Source: Bacteroidales bacterium (GTDB lineage Bacteria; Bacteroidota; Bacteroidia; Bacteroidales; UBA12077). Taken from it: a DNA stretch of 18,779 bases. The notes below the pieces were generated by a model that saw only the letters and a list, made by a program, of their open reading frames with translations, was not told the DNA's origin and did no database searches. Of this stretch, positions 7,507 through 15,651 are shown piece by piece. The position numbers were made by a program, and so were the translations under genes. Position 1 is the first letter of the stretch. Each line of letters begins with the position of its first letter. Where the stretch lies: contig JASGMZ010000002.1 in NCBI GenBank assembly GCA_030156305.1, positions 1-18,779 on the forward strand, read 5' to 3'.

Positions 7507-7529
7507 TTCAGATGTATGAACATGCGCCA
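7507..7529 (-). repeat. 23-bp direct repeat, copy 2, end of a second relic
   Basis: On the minus strand the surrounding frame reads LTPYDVAHVHTSEIC and then a stop at about 7500. Upstream coding is not recognisable. It shares the AHVHTSE ending with the relic at 7094. Confidence 0.5.
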
Positions 7530-7563
7530 CATCATATGGTGTTAAATACACTTAAATTTCTTA

Positions 7564-7636
7564 TAAATTGCGCTATTTAGTATTTATTGGACAATTGATT
7601 ATATTGTGCCTTTGTAATATATTACAAGGGCATATA
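7564..7636 (-). repeat. Composite dispersed repeat copy
   Basis: TGCCTTTGTAAT and ATTACAAGGGCA (about 7607-7632) are reverse complements with one mismatch, around a short AT centre. On the minus strand this palindrome is followed by AATAAATACTAAATAGCGCA (7587-7568). The order matches the copy at 5408, where the GGCATAT box precedes an ATTTAAATACT...GCGC box. Confidence 0.45.
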
Positions 7637-7661
7637 CTAGTTCTGGATACTGTATAGAAAA

Positions 7662-7792
7662 AACTATTCGATGCTAATGATAGGTTAAAAATGAAGATAC
7701 GAAAACTTATAAAACTTTAAGCAATTTAAACTTATATACTGATGAAGAAGAGAAAAATGAAAAATTATTTAAAAGATTAAAAAAAGAAAATT
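7662..7792 (+). pseudogene. Relic of an unidentified C-terminal coding region
   Basis: The plus strand reads KKLFDANDRLK, then, after a one-frame shift near 7692, NEDTKTYKTLSNLNLYTDEE followed by a charged helix-like tail (EKNEKLFKRLKKEN) and a stop. It is preceded by an in-frame stop and has no start codon. The charged tail may be the N-terminal neighbour of the beta-propeller relic that follows, or a separate gene end. Family not recognised. Confidence 0.4.
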
Positions 7793-8215
7793 AATAATTT
7801 CCTACTTTGCTTTTTATGGGGGATATAATGGGGAATATTATGGTTTTAGAACTAATGAATTAATTGAACAAGAAGAAATAGACGAAATACATGTTTCTGG
7901 ATTGTTATGGAAATTTAGATTACATATATAAAAATTTGGCAATTGTTGGATATGGGGGCGATTGTTTATACTTTTGGTATTAATACTGGTAAAAAGGTTT
8001 GGGAGTTTGAAACAAAAAGGGGTAATCTCATTTTGTAAGTATGGCAATATTGTGATGGTTGGATGTTATGATGATGCATTTATGCCTTAAATTCAAATAA
8101 TGGCTCTAAACTTGGGAGTTTGAGGCGAGTAGTAGTATAGAGGGTCAATGAAAAAAGATATTTTAGTGATGAAATGTAATATCGGGCATATTTATGCTTT
8201 TGATTTTAATATAAT
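7793..8215 (+). pseudogene. Decayed PQQ-like beta-propeller repeat protein
   Basis: Several frames together give successive PQQ/WD40-like repeat units. These are HVSGLLWKFRLH (about 7889-7926), then AIVYTFGINTGKKVWEFETK (about 7956-8018), then NIVMVGCYDDAF, YALNSNNGSKL and EFEASSSIEG (about 8045-8145), and finally GHIYAFDFN (about 8186-8212). The alternation of an xVYxxxxxTGKxxWxFE core is typical of the family, whose intact members in methanogens are often secreted or surface proteins. At least four frame changes and stops separate the pieces, so no functional product is expected. A hydrophobic stretch with protein-like content (ISYFAFYGGYNGEYYGF, about 7799-7850) precedes the first unit. 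Confidence 0.65.
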
Positions 8216-8259
8216 ATCGGATAATCTCTTAAAAAGTAAATAAATGTTTTAACCGTATC

Positions 8260-8272
8260 GCCCTTAACGGGC
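8260..8272 (+). other. Small stem-loop in the leader of the helicase gene
   Basis: GCCC-TTAAC-GGGC forms a short GC hairpin in otherwise AT-rich DNA, 60 bp upstream of the helicase start and before a TATA-like GTATATAT at 8303-8310. Because that TATA box would place a transcript start right at the ATG, its role is uncertain. Confidence 0.3.
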
Positions 8273-8332
8273 TTCGTGCCTTATTGTGAGGGAACTATAG
8301 TTGTATATATAGGATTACAATAGGGGGACATT

Positions 8333-11300
8333 ATGAATACTGATTTATCATTTTTAACTAATGAAAAGGGCAATAAACTTGTAGATAGATTTTCAATACT
8401 ATTGAAAGATACTAAATTTTTTGACTGTCTGGTTGGTTATTTTTATGCTAGTGGATTTTATGCATTATATAAATCATTAGAAAATACTGAAAAAATTAGA
8501 ATACTCGTAGGTATCAATACGGATAAAAAAACTTTTGATTTAATTCAGGAGGCTGCGGGGGACATTAAAAAATATAGACTATCATTCAAAGAAGTTAAAG
8601 AAAATTTTTCAGAAAGCATAATTTCAGAAATGGAAACTTCTGAAGACTCATGCACTGTTGAAGAAGGAATTAAAAAATTCATTGAATGGCTTAAATCTGG
8701 AAAACTTGAAATAAGGGTATATCCCAAAGCTAAAATCCATGCAAAACTTTACATAATGAGTTTTAAAGAAGGGGATAGGGATAAAGGCAGAGTCATTACA
8801 GGTTCAAGCAACTTCACGCGCTCTGGATTGGTGGATAATCTTGAATTCAATGTGGAATTAAAAACCAGGTCTGACTATGAATTTGCATTAAATAAATTTA
8901 ATGAATTATGGGAGGATTCGGTAGATGTTTCGGAAGAGTACGTTAGAACAGTTAATAAAAAAACATGGTTAAATGAGGACATCACGCCGTATGAATTATA
9001 TTTAAAATTCCTTTACGAATACATGAAGGAAAAAATAAATTTAGATTTAACTGATGAATTTGAAAGTAAATTCCGACCTGATAATTTTATGGATTTAAAA
9101 TATCAAAGGGATGCAGTCCAAGATGCAAAACTTAAACTTGAAGAATATGGAGGAGTTTTTATTTCCGATGTTGTTGGTTTGGGAAAAACATACATAGCCA
9201 CAATGTTGGTTCAGCAACTTGGTGGTGAAACTCTTGTAATTGCTCCGCCAGTATTGATTGATGAAAGAAATCCAGGCTCTTGGAAAAATGCCTTTTATGA
9301 TTTTGGAGTTAGGGGAAGATTTGTATCAAGGGGCAATTTAGATATGGCATTTGAATATGGTATTGAAAACTTTAAAAATATTATAATTGATGAATCTCAT
9401 TATTTTAGAAATGAATCTACGGAGATGTATGAAAAATTATTTAGGATATGCAGTGGAAAACGGGTAATATTGGTTTCTGCAACTCCGTTAAATAATAAGC
9501 CCATGGATATTCTTGCCCAGATAAAATTGTTTCAAAATGTTCATAATTCCACACTCCCAAATCCAAAGGTAAGGGACCTTGAAAAATTCTTTAAAAAATT
9601 AGATGCAAGACTTAAAGGAGTAGATAGGCGAAAGGACAAAGAAAAATATATGAAAATTGTTCAGGAGAATGCAAAAGAAATTCGTGAAAATGTTTTACAG
9701 TATTTAATGGTAAGAAGGACTAGAAAAAGTATTGAGAAGTATTATTCAAAAGATTTGGAAAAACAGGGTTTGAAATTTCCAGAAGTTCAGGACCCAAAGC
9801 CAGTTTATTATGAATTTGATGAAAAGTTAGATTCAATTTTTGAAGAAACCCTTAATTTAATTACAAAAGAGTTAAAATATGCAAGATATACTCCAATGCT
9901 ATATTATAAAGGGAGAGAATTTGATAACCGAATTATTCAGCCACAAAAGAATATGGCAGGATTTATGAAAACCATGCTTTTAAAACGGCTGGAGAGTAGT
10001 TTTCACGCATTCAAGATGTCAATTAATAGGTTTATAGGTTATTACGAAAAATTTATAGCTGGATGTGAGGATGGTAATGTTTATATCAGTAAAAAACATC
10101 TATCCAAAGTTTTTGAGTTTCAGGAAAACGATGATGAGGAGTCCATTGAAAAGTTAATAAGTGAGGGAAAGGTGGAAATCTACCCTATTAAAGATTTTGA
10201 GCCTAAACTTATTGATGACTTAAAATATGATTTAGAGATTCTAAAACATATAAAAGAAATGTGGAGCTCCGTTGATGAAGACCCGAAACTTGATAAATTA
10301 ATCGATATTTTAGAAACAGATGATGTGTTAAAGGATAATAAGGTAATAATATTTACAGAATCAGAAGAAACTGCAAAATATCTTGAAAGGGAATTAAATC
10401 CCTTGTTTAATAATAAAGTTTTGGCATTTTCTGGAACTTCTGACAATAGTTTAAGAAAAATTATAACTGAAAATTTTGATGGAAAATCAAAGGTTAAAAA
10501 GGATGAATATATGATTTTAATTTCAACAGAAGTTCTTTCAGAAGGTGTAAATTTACATAGGTCAAATGTGGTAATTAACTACGACATTCCTTGGAATCCT
10601 TCAAGAATGATGCAGAGAGTGGGGCGTATAAACAGAGTAGATTCCAAATTTGATAAAATATATATTTATAACTTCTTTCCAGCAACAAAAATAAATGAAA
10701 ATATGGGTTTGAAGGAAGCCGCAGAGGCTAAAATTAGAAGTTTCATTGAAATGCTTGGAACTGATTCTAGGTTATTAACCGATGAAGATATAAAATCCTT
10801 TGACTTATTTTCACGCCTTAACTCAAAAGAAACAGTCATTGGGGAAGATGAGGACGACCCTGAGTTGGCATATTTAGCATATTTGAGAGATATTCGAGAC
10901 AATGATAAGGAATTATTTGATAAAATAAAAAACCTTCCTAAAAAAGCAAGGACTGCAAAAAAACATAATGAGAATTATAATTCACTGATTACATTCTTTA
11001 AAAAGGGAAAAATGAGAAAGATATATCAAACTACACCAGAGGGAGTTAAAGAACTTGATTTTTATAAGGCCGCAGAGATTCTAAAAGCAGATATTGATAC
11101 AAAAAAGATGAAAATTGGAATGGACTATTATGCTCATCTTGATATGCTTAAGAAAGAATTTAATAAAGTATTCGAAGAGGAACATGTTATTTCAAAAATT
11201 AAAATAAGAAGAAGTAGGAATGAGTCTAAATTAATTAAGTTAATAAAAGCCATAAAACAGAATGAAAGAAGGCTCACGGATGATGATGTAGAGTATCTCG

Positions 11301-11536
11301 ACAGGGTGTTGAAACTTATTGAAATAGGCGGTGTATCTAAAAATACCATAAAAACTATACTGGATAATATTAAAAAAATAAATAATAATAGTGGCATGCT
11401 TGATTTATTCAAAATGTATAACGAGATAAAAAAAGGAATACCTTATGATTTATTCCAAAAATTAGAATTTAACTCATCGGCAAATATTGAGGGGCCTAAG
11501 GAAATAATTCTTTCTGAATATTTAGTGGGGAAGTAA
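8333..11536 (+). CDS. PLD-nuclease / SF2 (SNF2-like) helicase of a restriction or defence system
   Basis: This 1067-residue protein combines an N-terminal phospholipase-D-type nuclease domain with a complete superfamily 2 helicase. The PLD part has H136-A-K138 and GSSNFTRSG (157-165), the HxK...GSxN half-site of the superfamily, so a dimer would form the active centre. Helicase motifs follow in order: SDVVGLGKTYIAT (Walker A, K285), IIDESHYFRN (Walker B, 351-360), VSATPLNN (381-388), VIIFTESEETAKYL (about 669), and ISTEVLSEGVNL with QRVGRINR (about 728-767). The remaining 300 residues are helical and charged. ATG at 8333 has AGGGGG six bases upstream. The methyltransferase gene begins one base after its stop, so the two are clearly an operon. 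It most likely translocates on DNA and cleaves foreign DNA lacking the methyl mark; that function is inference from architecture. Confidence 0.85.
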   Translation: MNTDLSFLTNEKGNKLVDRFSILLKDTKFFDCLVGYFYASGFYALYKSLENTEKIRILVGINTDKKTFDLIQEAAGDIKKYRLSFKEVKENFSESIISEMETSEDSCTVEEGIKKFIEWLKSGKLEIRVYPKAKIHAKLYIMSFKEGDRDKGRVITGSSNFTRSGLVDNLEFNVELKTRSDYEFALNKFNELWEDSVDVSEEYVRTVNKKTWLNEDITPYELYLKFLYEYMKEKINLDLTDEFESKFRPDNFMDLKYQRDAVQDAKLKLEEYGGVFISDVVGLGKTYIATMLVQQLGGETLVIAPPVLIDERNPGSWKNAFYDFGVRGRFVSRGNLDMAFEYGIENFKNIIIDESHYFRNESTEMYEKLFRICSGKRVILVSATPLNNKPMDILAQIKLFQNVHNSTLPNPKVRDLEKFFKKLDARLKGVDRRKDKEKYMKIVQENAKEIRENVLQYLMVRRTRKSIEKYYSKDLEKQGLKFPEVQDPKPVYYEFDEKLDSIFEETLNLITKELKYARYTPMLYYKGREFDNRIIQPQKNMAGFMKTMLLKRLESSFHAFKMSINRFIGYYEKFIAGCEDGNVYISKKHLSKVFEFQENDDEESIEKLISEGKVEIYPIKDFEPKLIDDLKYDLEILKHIKEMWSSVDEDPKLDKLIDILETDDVLKDNKVIIFTESEETAKYLERELNPLFNNKVLAFSGTSDNSLRKIITENFDGKSKVKKDEYMILISTEVLSEGVNLHRSNVVINYDIPWNPSRMMQRVGRINRVDSKFDKIYIYNFFPATKINENMGLKEAAEAKIRSFIEMLGTDSRLLTDEDIKSFDLFSRLNSKETVIGEDEDDPELAYLAYLRDIRDNDKELFDKIKNLPKKARTAKKHNENYNSLITFFKKGKMRKIYQTTPEGVKELDFYKAAEILKADIDTKKMKIGMDYYAHLDMLKKEFNKVFEEEHVISKIKIRRSRNESKLIKLIKAIKQNERRLTDDDVEYLDRVLKLIEIGGVSKNTIKTILDNIKKINNNSGMLDLFKMYNEIKKGIPYDLFQKLEFNSSANIEGPKEIILSEYLVGK

Positions 11537-11537
11537 A

Positions 11538-12350
11538 ATGGATAGAAAAAATGCCGTAAAACTTGTTGAAAAAACTTTTGGGGGAGAGTTTAATGAGGAT
11601 AGGTATTTAGAATTCGTTATCGAGATGTTTGGAGACAGTAGTTTTTTAAAATCTCCTAAGGAATATTCGATGTGGGAAGAATATGCTGAATATACTGATT
11701 CTCTCAAATATTACGGGACATATACGGACAGTTCCAATAAAACAATAGATGTTCTATCTGTGAGATTAAAAAAAGATAAATATGTTACTAAGTCGAGGAC
11801 TGTGCAAAGGAACATTATTTTAAAGTGGATTGGGGGTACAAACAAAGATGGTGCATTAGTTGCATTTTACAGTGATGAGCTCGACGACTGGCGGTTTTCA
11901 TTTGTTAAAATGGAGTATAAAATTACAGAAGATTTTAAAATTGAAAAGGGTTTTACTCCTGCTAAAAGGTGCTCCTTTTTAGTTGGAAAGAACGAACCAA
12001 ACCATACCTGTAAAGAAAGATTTCTTGGCATGATAATAGCTGAGAAAAACCCAACTTTAGAGGAAATTGAAGAAGCATTCAGTGTTGAAAATGTATCCGA
12101 TGAGTTTTTCAAAGAATATAAGGAGTTATTTTTAGATTTAAAAGATGAGCTCGACAAATTATTGGAATGTGATAAGGACATTAAAAAGGAATTTGAAGAA
12201 AAAGAGATTTCTACAGTGGATTTCGCTAAGAAATTGCTTGGACAGATTGTATTTATATACTTTCTCCAAAAAAGGGCTGGCTTGGTGTTCAAAGAGACCC
12301 TGAAACTGGGAAGTTTAAAGAATGGGGAGCTGGTCCAAAAGATTTTTTAA
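11538..12350 (+). CDS. N-terminal part of an Eco57I-type DNA methyltransferase, cut off by a frameshift
   Basis: This frame encodes 270 residues, beginning MDRKNAVKLVEKTFGGEFNE, that form the N-terminal domain of a large restriction-system methyltransferase. Family proteins continue past the segment FAKKLLGQIVFIYFLQK with a KGWLG...WG...FL region. Here that continuation is found in another frame: after A6 at 12268-12273 the alternative frame reads GWLGVQRDPETGKFKEWGAG and runs straight into the downstream gene. In the annotated frame the last 27 or so residues (RAGLVFKETL...) are therefore out of frame. The ATG has GGGGAAG seven bases upstream, overlapping the end of the helicase gene. On its own this fragment has no catalytic motif. 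It should be read together with the next entry as one gene of about 1271 residues. Confidence 0.78.
   Translation: MDRKNAVKLVEKTFGGEFNEDRYLEFVIEMFGDSSFLKSPKEYSMWEEYAEYTDSLKYYGTYTDSSNKTIDVLSVRLKKDKYVTKSRTVQRNIILKWIGGTNKDGALVAFYSDELDDWRFSFVKMEYKITEDFKIEKGFTPAKRCSFLVGKNEPNHTCKERFLGMIIAEKNPTLEEIEEAFSVENVSDEFFKEYKELFLDLKDELDKLLECDKDIKKEFEEKEISTVDFAKKLLGQIVFIYFLQKRAGLVFKETLKLGSLKNGELVQKIF
12268..12273 (+). other. A6 frameshift site in the methyltransferase gene
   Basis: The codons CTC-CAA-AAA-AGG run through A6-GGG. Slipping back one base gives CTC-CAA-AAA-AAG-GGC-TGG and restores the family sequence. This is either a one-base deletion, a sequencing error in a homopolymer, a phase-variable tract, or a true -1 slippage site; the P-site AAA can re-pair perfectly with the preceding AAA. 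Confidence 0.7.
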
Positions 12351-12355
12351 AGAGG

Positions 12356-15352
12356 TTGTATGCGGGAGAATATGCCAAATATGAAAATTTCTTTAAGGAG
12401 ATGTTGGAACCATTATTTTATGAAGCGTTATCTACTCAGAGGGATGATTACTATTCTCCTTTTGACTGTAAAATCCCTTTCTTAAATGGGGGACTATTTG
12501 AACCTATTGGGGGCTACAATTGGAAAGAAATTAATTTAAAATTGGACAATGGAATTTTTGAAAAAATTTTTAATGTCTTTGATAAGTATAATTTCACAAT
12601 AAAAGAGGATGAACCACTGGATAAAGAGGTTGCTATTGACCCTGAAATGCTTGGGAAGGTTTTTGAAAACCTATTGGAGATTAAAGATAGGAAATCAAAA
12701 GGGGCATTCTATACTCCAAGGGAAATAGTGCATTATATGTGCCAGCAGAGTTTGATTAATTATTTGGAAACGAATACGGACATTCCACGGGAAGATATTG
12801 AAAAATTCATATATCTCAGTGGATTTTCAACTTCGGAATATCAAAGAAAATTAATTGAACTTGAAAAAATAAATGAACAGATGAAAAAGTTTAACAATGT
12901 TTTATCAAAAGGATACAGAAAATTATTAAATGAGCGAATAAAGTTAATTAAAAATATAAACTTTCCAAAAAGCATATTGGATAATATAGAAAAAGTTGAT
13001 GAGCTATTAAGATGCGTAAAAATAGCAGACCCTGCGGTTGGTTCTGGTGCTTTTCCAGTTGGGATTATGAATGAGATTGTAAAGGCAAGGTCTATATTAA
13101 CACCTTTCTTAATAGCAAAGAATAGTGCAAAAATGGAAGACCGGACACTTTATAAATTAAAATGGGAAACTATTCAAAACTGTTTATACGGCGTAGATAT
13201 TGATTCATCTGCTGTGGAAATTACAAAACTTAGGTTTTGGTTATCGTTGGTGGTGGATGAGGATAGCCTAAATAATATAAGGGCATTGCCAAATTTAGAC
13301 CATAAAATAATGTGTGGAAATAGTTTGTTGGATGAATTTGAAGGAATAAAACTTTTTGATGATAGTATTCTTGAAATTCCCGAAGAAGAAGATAAAGAAC
13401 CTGAGGAATTAAAAAAATTGAAAATTGAAAGGGAAAATTTAGAAAAAACCGCTAAGGAATTGATGTTAAAACAAAAATGGAAGGAACTTGAACCAGTAAG
13501 TAAAAAATTAAATGAATTATATGAATATATTAAAAAATTGGAAAATCAATATAAAAAATCAAAAAATAAAAATTTGAATGATTTACAATCTCAAATTACA
13601 CTGTCCGATGCTATAAATATTAGGCGGAAAAAATCACAGGAGAAACTTGCAGAGCTCAAAAAATTGTATAAAGAATATTTCAATGCCCGAGCTAAACGGG
13701 ATAAAAATGAGTATAAAGAAAAAATAGAAAAACTTGAATGGGAGCTCATAGAGGAAACACTAATAGAATCAGGAAATGAAGATGCACTGGAAAAATTGAA
13801 GCAGTATAAAAAATCAAGGTCAAAACCATTTTTCTTATGGAAGTTGTACTTTTCAGATGTATTTAGGAGAGAAAACCCTGGCTTTGATATAGTAATAGGT
13901 AATCCACCTTATGTAAGGCAGGAAAAAATAAAAGAATTAAAACCCGCACTTGAAAGAAATTATAAAACATATACTGGAGTTGCTGACCTTTATGTTTATT
14001 TCTATGAGTTGGGATATAATATTTTAAGAGATGAGGGAGTTTTAGCATATATTACAAGTAATAAATGGATGAGAGCAAATTATGGCGAAAAATTAAGAAA
14101 ATTCTTTAAAGAAAATACGAGTATAAAGGAAATTATTGATTTTGGAGGGGAAAAGGTATTTGAAACTGCAACAGTGGATACAAATATTTTGATATTTAAA
14201 AAAGGATATAAAAAAGATAATTTAATGTCTGCGGTGGATTTCACAAAAATTAAAAATTATAATGGATTTATCGATGGGATAAAAAGCAATAGGTTTAAAA
14301 TACCGCAATCAGATTTGAAAGAAAATTCCTTTAATTTATCGCCACCAGAGGAATTAAATTTAAAAAAGAAGATTGAAAAAATTGGAATACCTTTAAAGGA
14401 TTGGGATATAAAAATAAATTATGGAATTAAAACAGGTTTTAACGATGCTTTTATAATTGATGGAAAAACTAAGGATGAATTAATTAAAAAAGACCCAAAG
14501 AACAAAGAGATAATAAAACCGATTTTAAGGGGAAGGGATATAAAACGATATGGTTATGAATTTGCGGATTTATGGTTAATTTTTGTTCCTTGGCATTTTC
14601 CATTGCATAATAATTCATCAATTTCTGGGGCATCAGAGGAAGCCGAAAAGGCATTTAAGGAGCAATATCCTGATATATACAACCATTTGCTAAAATATAA
14701 GGAAAAATTAAGTAAACGAAATAAGGCTGAAACTGGAAAAAGATATGAATGGTATGCTTTACAGAGATGTGCCGCTTCGTATTATAAGGAGTTTGAGAAA
14801 GAAAAAATAATTTATCCAGAATTTAGTAGTTCATCTTGCTTTTATTTTGACAATGGGAAATATTACACATCTGATACGGCATGGTTTATTGTTGGAGGTT
14901 CTAAATATTTGATGGTATTACTTAACTCGAAGGTAATATGGTTTTACTTAGAAAACATGGTATCCCAGCTCGGTTCGAAAGCCCTTAGGATGAAAAAAAT
15001 ATATTTAGAAAAACTACCTATCCCAAAAATCCCAGAAGACCAACAAATCCCATTCATAGAAAAAGCGGATAAAATGATTGAATTAAATAAAAAATTCATA
15101 AATAAAAAGAATGAATTTTTAAAATCATTAAACCTAACTAAAATTACTAAGAAATTAGAAACATTTTATAATTTAAGTTATGAAGAATTCCTAAAAGAAT
15201 TAAAGAAGCAAAAAATTAATACAGATTCTTTAAACGATTTAGAAAACCGCTTCAACAGCTACAAAAAGGAATTAATGGAAATAAAACAGGAAATAGAAAA
15301 AACAGATAAAGAAATCGATAAAATGGTTTGTATAATCCTAAAAAAACTATAA
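12356..15352 (+). CDS. Catalytic and target-recognition part of an Eco57I-type adenine-N6 DNA methyltransferase
   Basis: This 998-codon frame holds the catalytic core of an adenine-N6 methyltransferase. It has KGAFYTPREIVHYMC (motif X region, about residues 115-129 of this frame), DPAVGSGAFPVG (motif I, S-adenosylmethionine binding, about 225) and IVIGNPPYVRQEK (motif IV with catalytic NPPY, about 515). A long charged coiled-coil (about 345-490) separates motifs I and IV. The C-terminal part (GRDIKRY, then WYALQR, then LGSKALRMKKIYLEKLPIPK) is a TaqI/Eco57I-type specificity domain, ended by a helical tail. The TTG at 12356 is not a convincing start; the true N-terminus is in the preceding entry, and this frame re-enters at about 12271. 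There is no nuclease motif here, so cleavage would come from the PLD-helicase encoded just upstream. Confidence 0.85.
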   Translation: MYAGEYAKYENFFKEMLEPLFYEALSTQRDDYYSPFDCKIPFLNGGLFEPIGGYNWKEINLKLDNGIFEKIFNVFDKYNFTIKEDEPLDKEVAIDPEMLGKVFENLLEIKDRKSKGAFYTPREIVHYMCQQSLINYLETNTDIPREDIEKFIYLSGFSTSEYQRKLIELEKINEQMKKFNNVLSKGYRKLLNERIKLIKNINFPKSILDNIEKVDELLRCVKIADPAVGSGAFPVGIMNEIVKARSILTPFLIAKNSAKMEDRTLYKLKWETIQNCLYGVDIDSSAVEITKLRFWLSLVVDEDSLNNIRALPNLDHKIMCGNSLLDEFEGIKLFDDSILEIPEEEDKEPEELKKLKIERENLEKTAKELMLKQKWKELEPVSKKLNELYEYIKKLENQYKKSKNKNLNDLQSQITLSDAINIRRKKSQEKLAELKKLYKEYFNARAKRDKNEYKEKIEKLEWELIEETLIESGNEDALEKLKQYKKSRSKPFFLWKLYFSDVFRRENPGFDIVIGNPPYVRQEKIKELKPALERNYKTYTGVADLYVYFYELGYNILRDEGVLAYITSNKWMRANYGEKLRKFFKENTSIKEIIDFGGEKVFETATVDTNILIFKKGYKKDNLMSAVDFTKIKNYNGFIDGIKSNRFKIPQSDLKENSFNLSPPEELNLKKKIEKIGIPLKDWDIKINYGIKTGFNDAFIIDGKTKDELIKKDPKNKEIIKPILRGRDIKRYGYEFADLWLIFVPWHFPLHNNSSISGASEEAEKAFKEQYPDIYNHLLKYKEKLSKRNKAETGKRYEWYALQRCAASYYKEFEKEKIIYPEFSSSSCFYFDNGKYYTSDTAWFIVGGSKYLMVLLNSKVIWFYLENMVSQLGSKALRMKKIYLEKLPIPKIPEDQQIPFIEKADKMIELNKKFINKKNEFLKSLNLTKITKKLETFYNLSYEEFLKELKKQKINTDSLNDLENRFNSYKKELMEIKQEIEKTDKEIDKMVCIILKKL

Positions 15353-15353
15353 C

Positions 15354-15381
15354 ATTTAAATAGTCTTAAATTACACCGTAC
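15354..15381 (+). repeat. 28-bp direct repeat, right copy
   Basis: The repeat starts one base after the methyltransferase stop codon and matches 6483-6510 at 25 of 28 positions (ATTTAAATAGTCTTAAA identical, CCGTAC identical at the end). Together the copies bound about 8.9 kb. Confidence 0.6.
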
Positions 15382-15387
15382 AATATC

Positions 15388-15555
15388 TTATTGTTTTTCC
15401 TGTAATTCTTCTAATCTTTTTATTTTGTTGTGTAGGTTTTCTAAATATTCTGCGATTTCTTTCTGTCTTTGCAGGTCTGGTTTTTGTCTTTGTATGGAGG
15501 GATTAAAAGGTTTTTTAGCTTTTTGTTATATTGCACATTATGTTATTTAGCCCCA
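15388..15555 (-). pseudogene. Relic of the C-terminal end of a second hsdS gene
   Basis: On the minus strand the fragment reads YNKKLKNLLIPPYKDKNQ and, after loss of about two bases near 15475, PDLQRQKEIAEYLENLHNKI followed by KRLEELQEKQ and a stop. This matches the end of the hsdS product at 2845 (LSIPIPYKNNQPNLERQLEI, KIKRLEELQEREL). The end of the second recognition domain and the start of the C-terminal helix survive; everything upstream is gone, and a premature stop removes the rest of the helix. It is on the same strand as the intact hsdS and about 12.5 kb away. Confidence 0.72.
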
Positions 15556-15651
15556 TTAGTAAATGACACGATTAAAAACGATAAATTTTAAAAAATTGAA
15601 ACAATTCTAGGATTTGTTGAGTAATCATAAAAAATAGATAAATTAATTATA
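15556..15651 (-). terminator. T-rich region downstream of guaAB
   Basis: On the minus strand after the guaAB stop, T6 runs occur near 15628 and 15590, fitting archaeal oligo-T termination. No hairpin is needed and none is obvious. Confidence 0.3.

Noticed and set aside
5400..7640. Possible CRISPR array because of repeated short motifs
   Set aside because: Repeats are irregularly spaced (hundreds of bases), variable, and partly inverted; no regular spacer pattern and no cas genes.
7838..8047. 69-codon minus-strand frame in the gene-poor stretch
   Set aside because: It is the antisense of the PQQ-like propeller relic, whose repeat units are recognisable on the plus strand.
11867..12292. 141-codon minus-strand frame inside the methyltransferase gene
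   Set aside because: Ser/Asn/Leu-rich antisense shadow of Glu/Lys-rich coding sequence.
12356..12358. TTG as start of an independent methyltransferase gene
   Set aside because: The family sequence continues upstream of it in the same frame back to about 12271, and the nearby AGAGG is part of that coding sequence.
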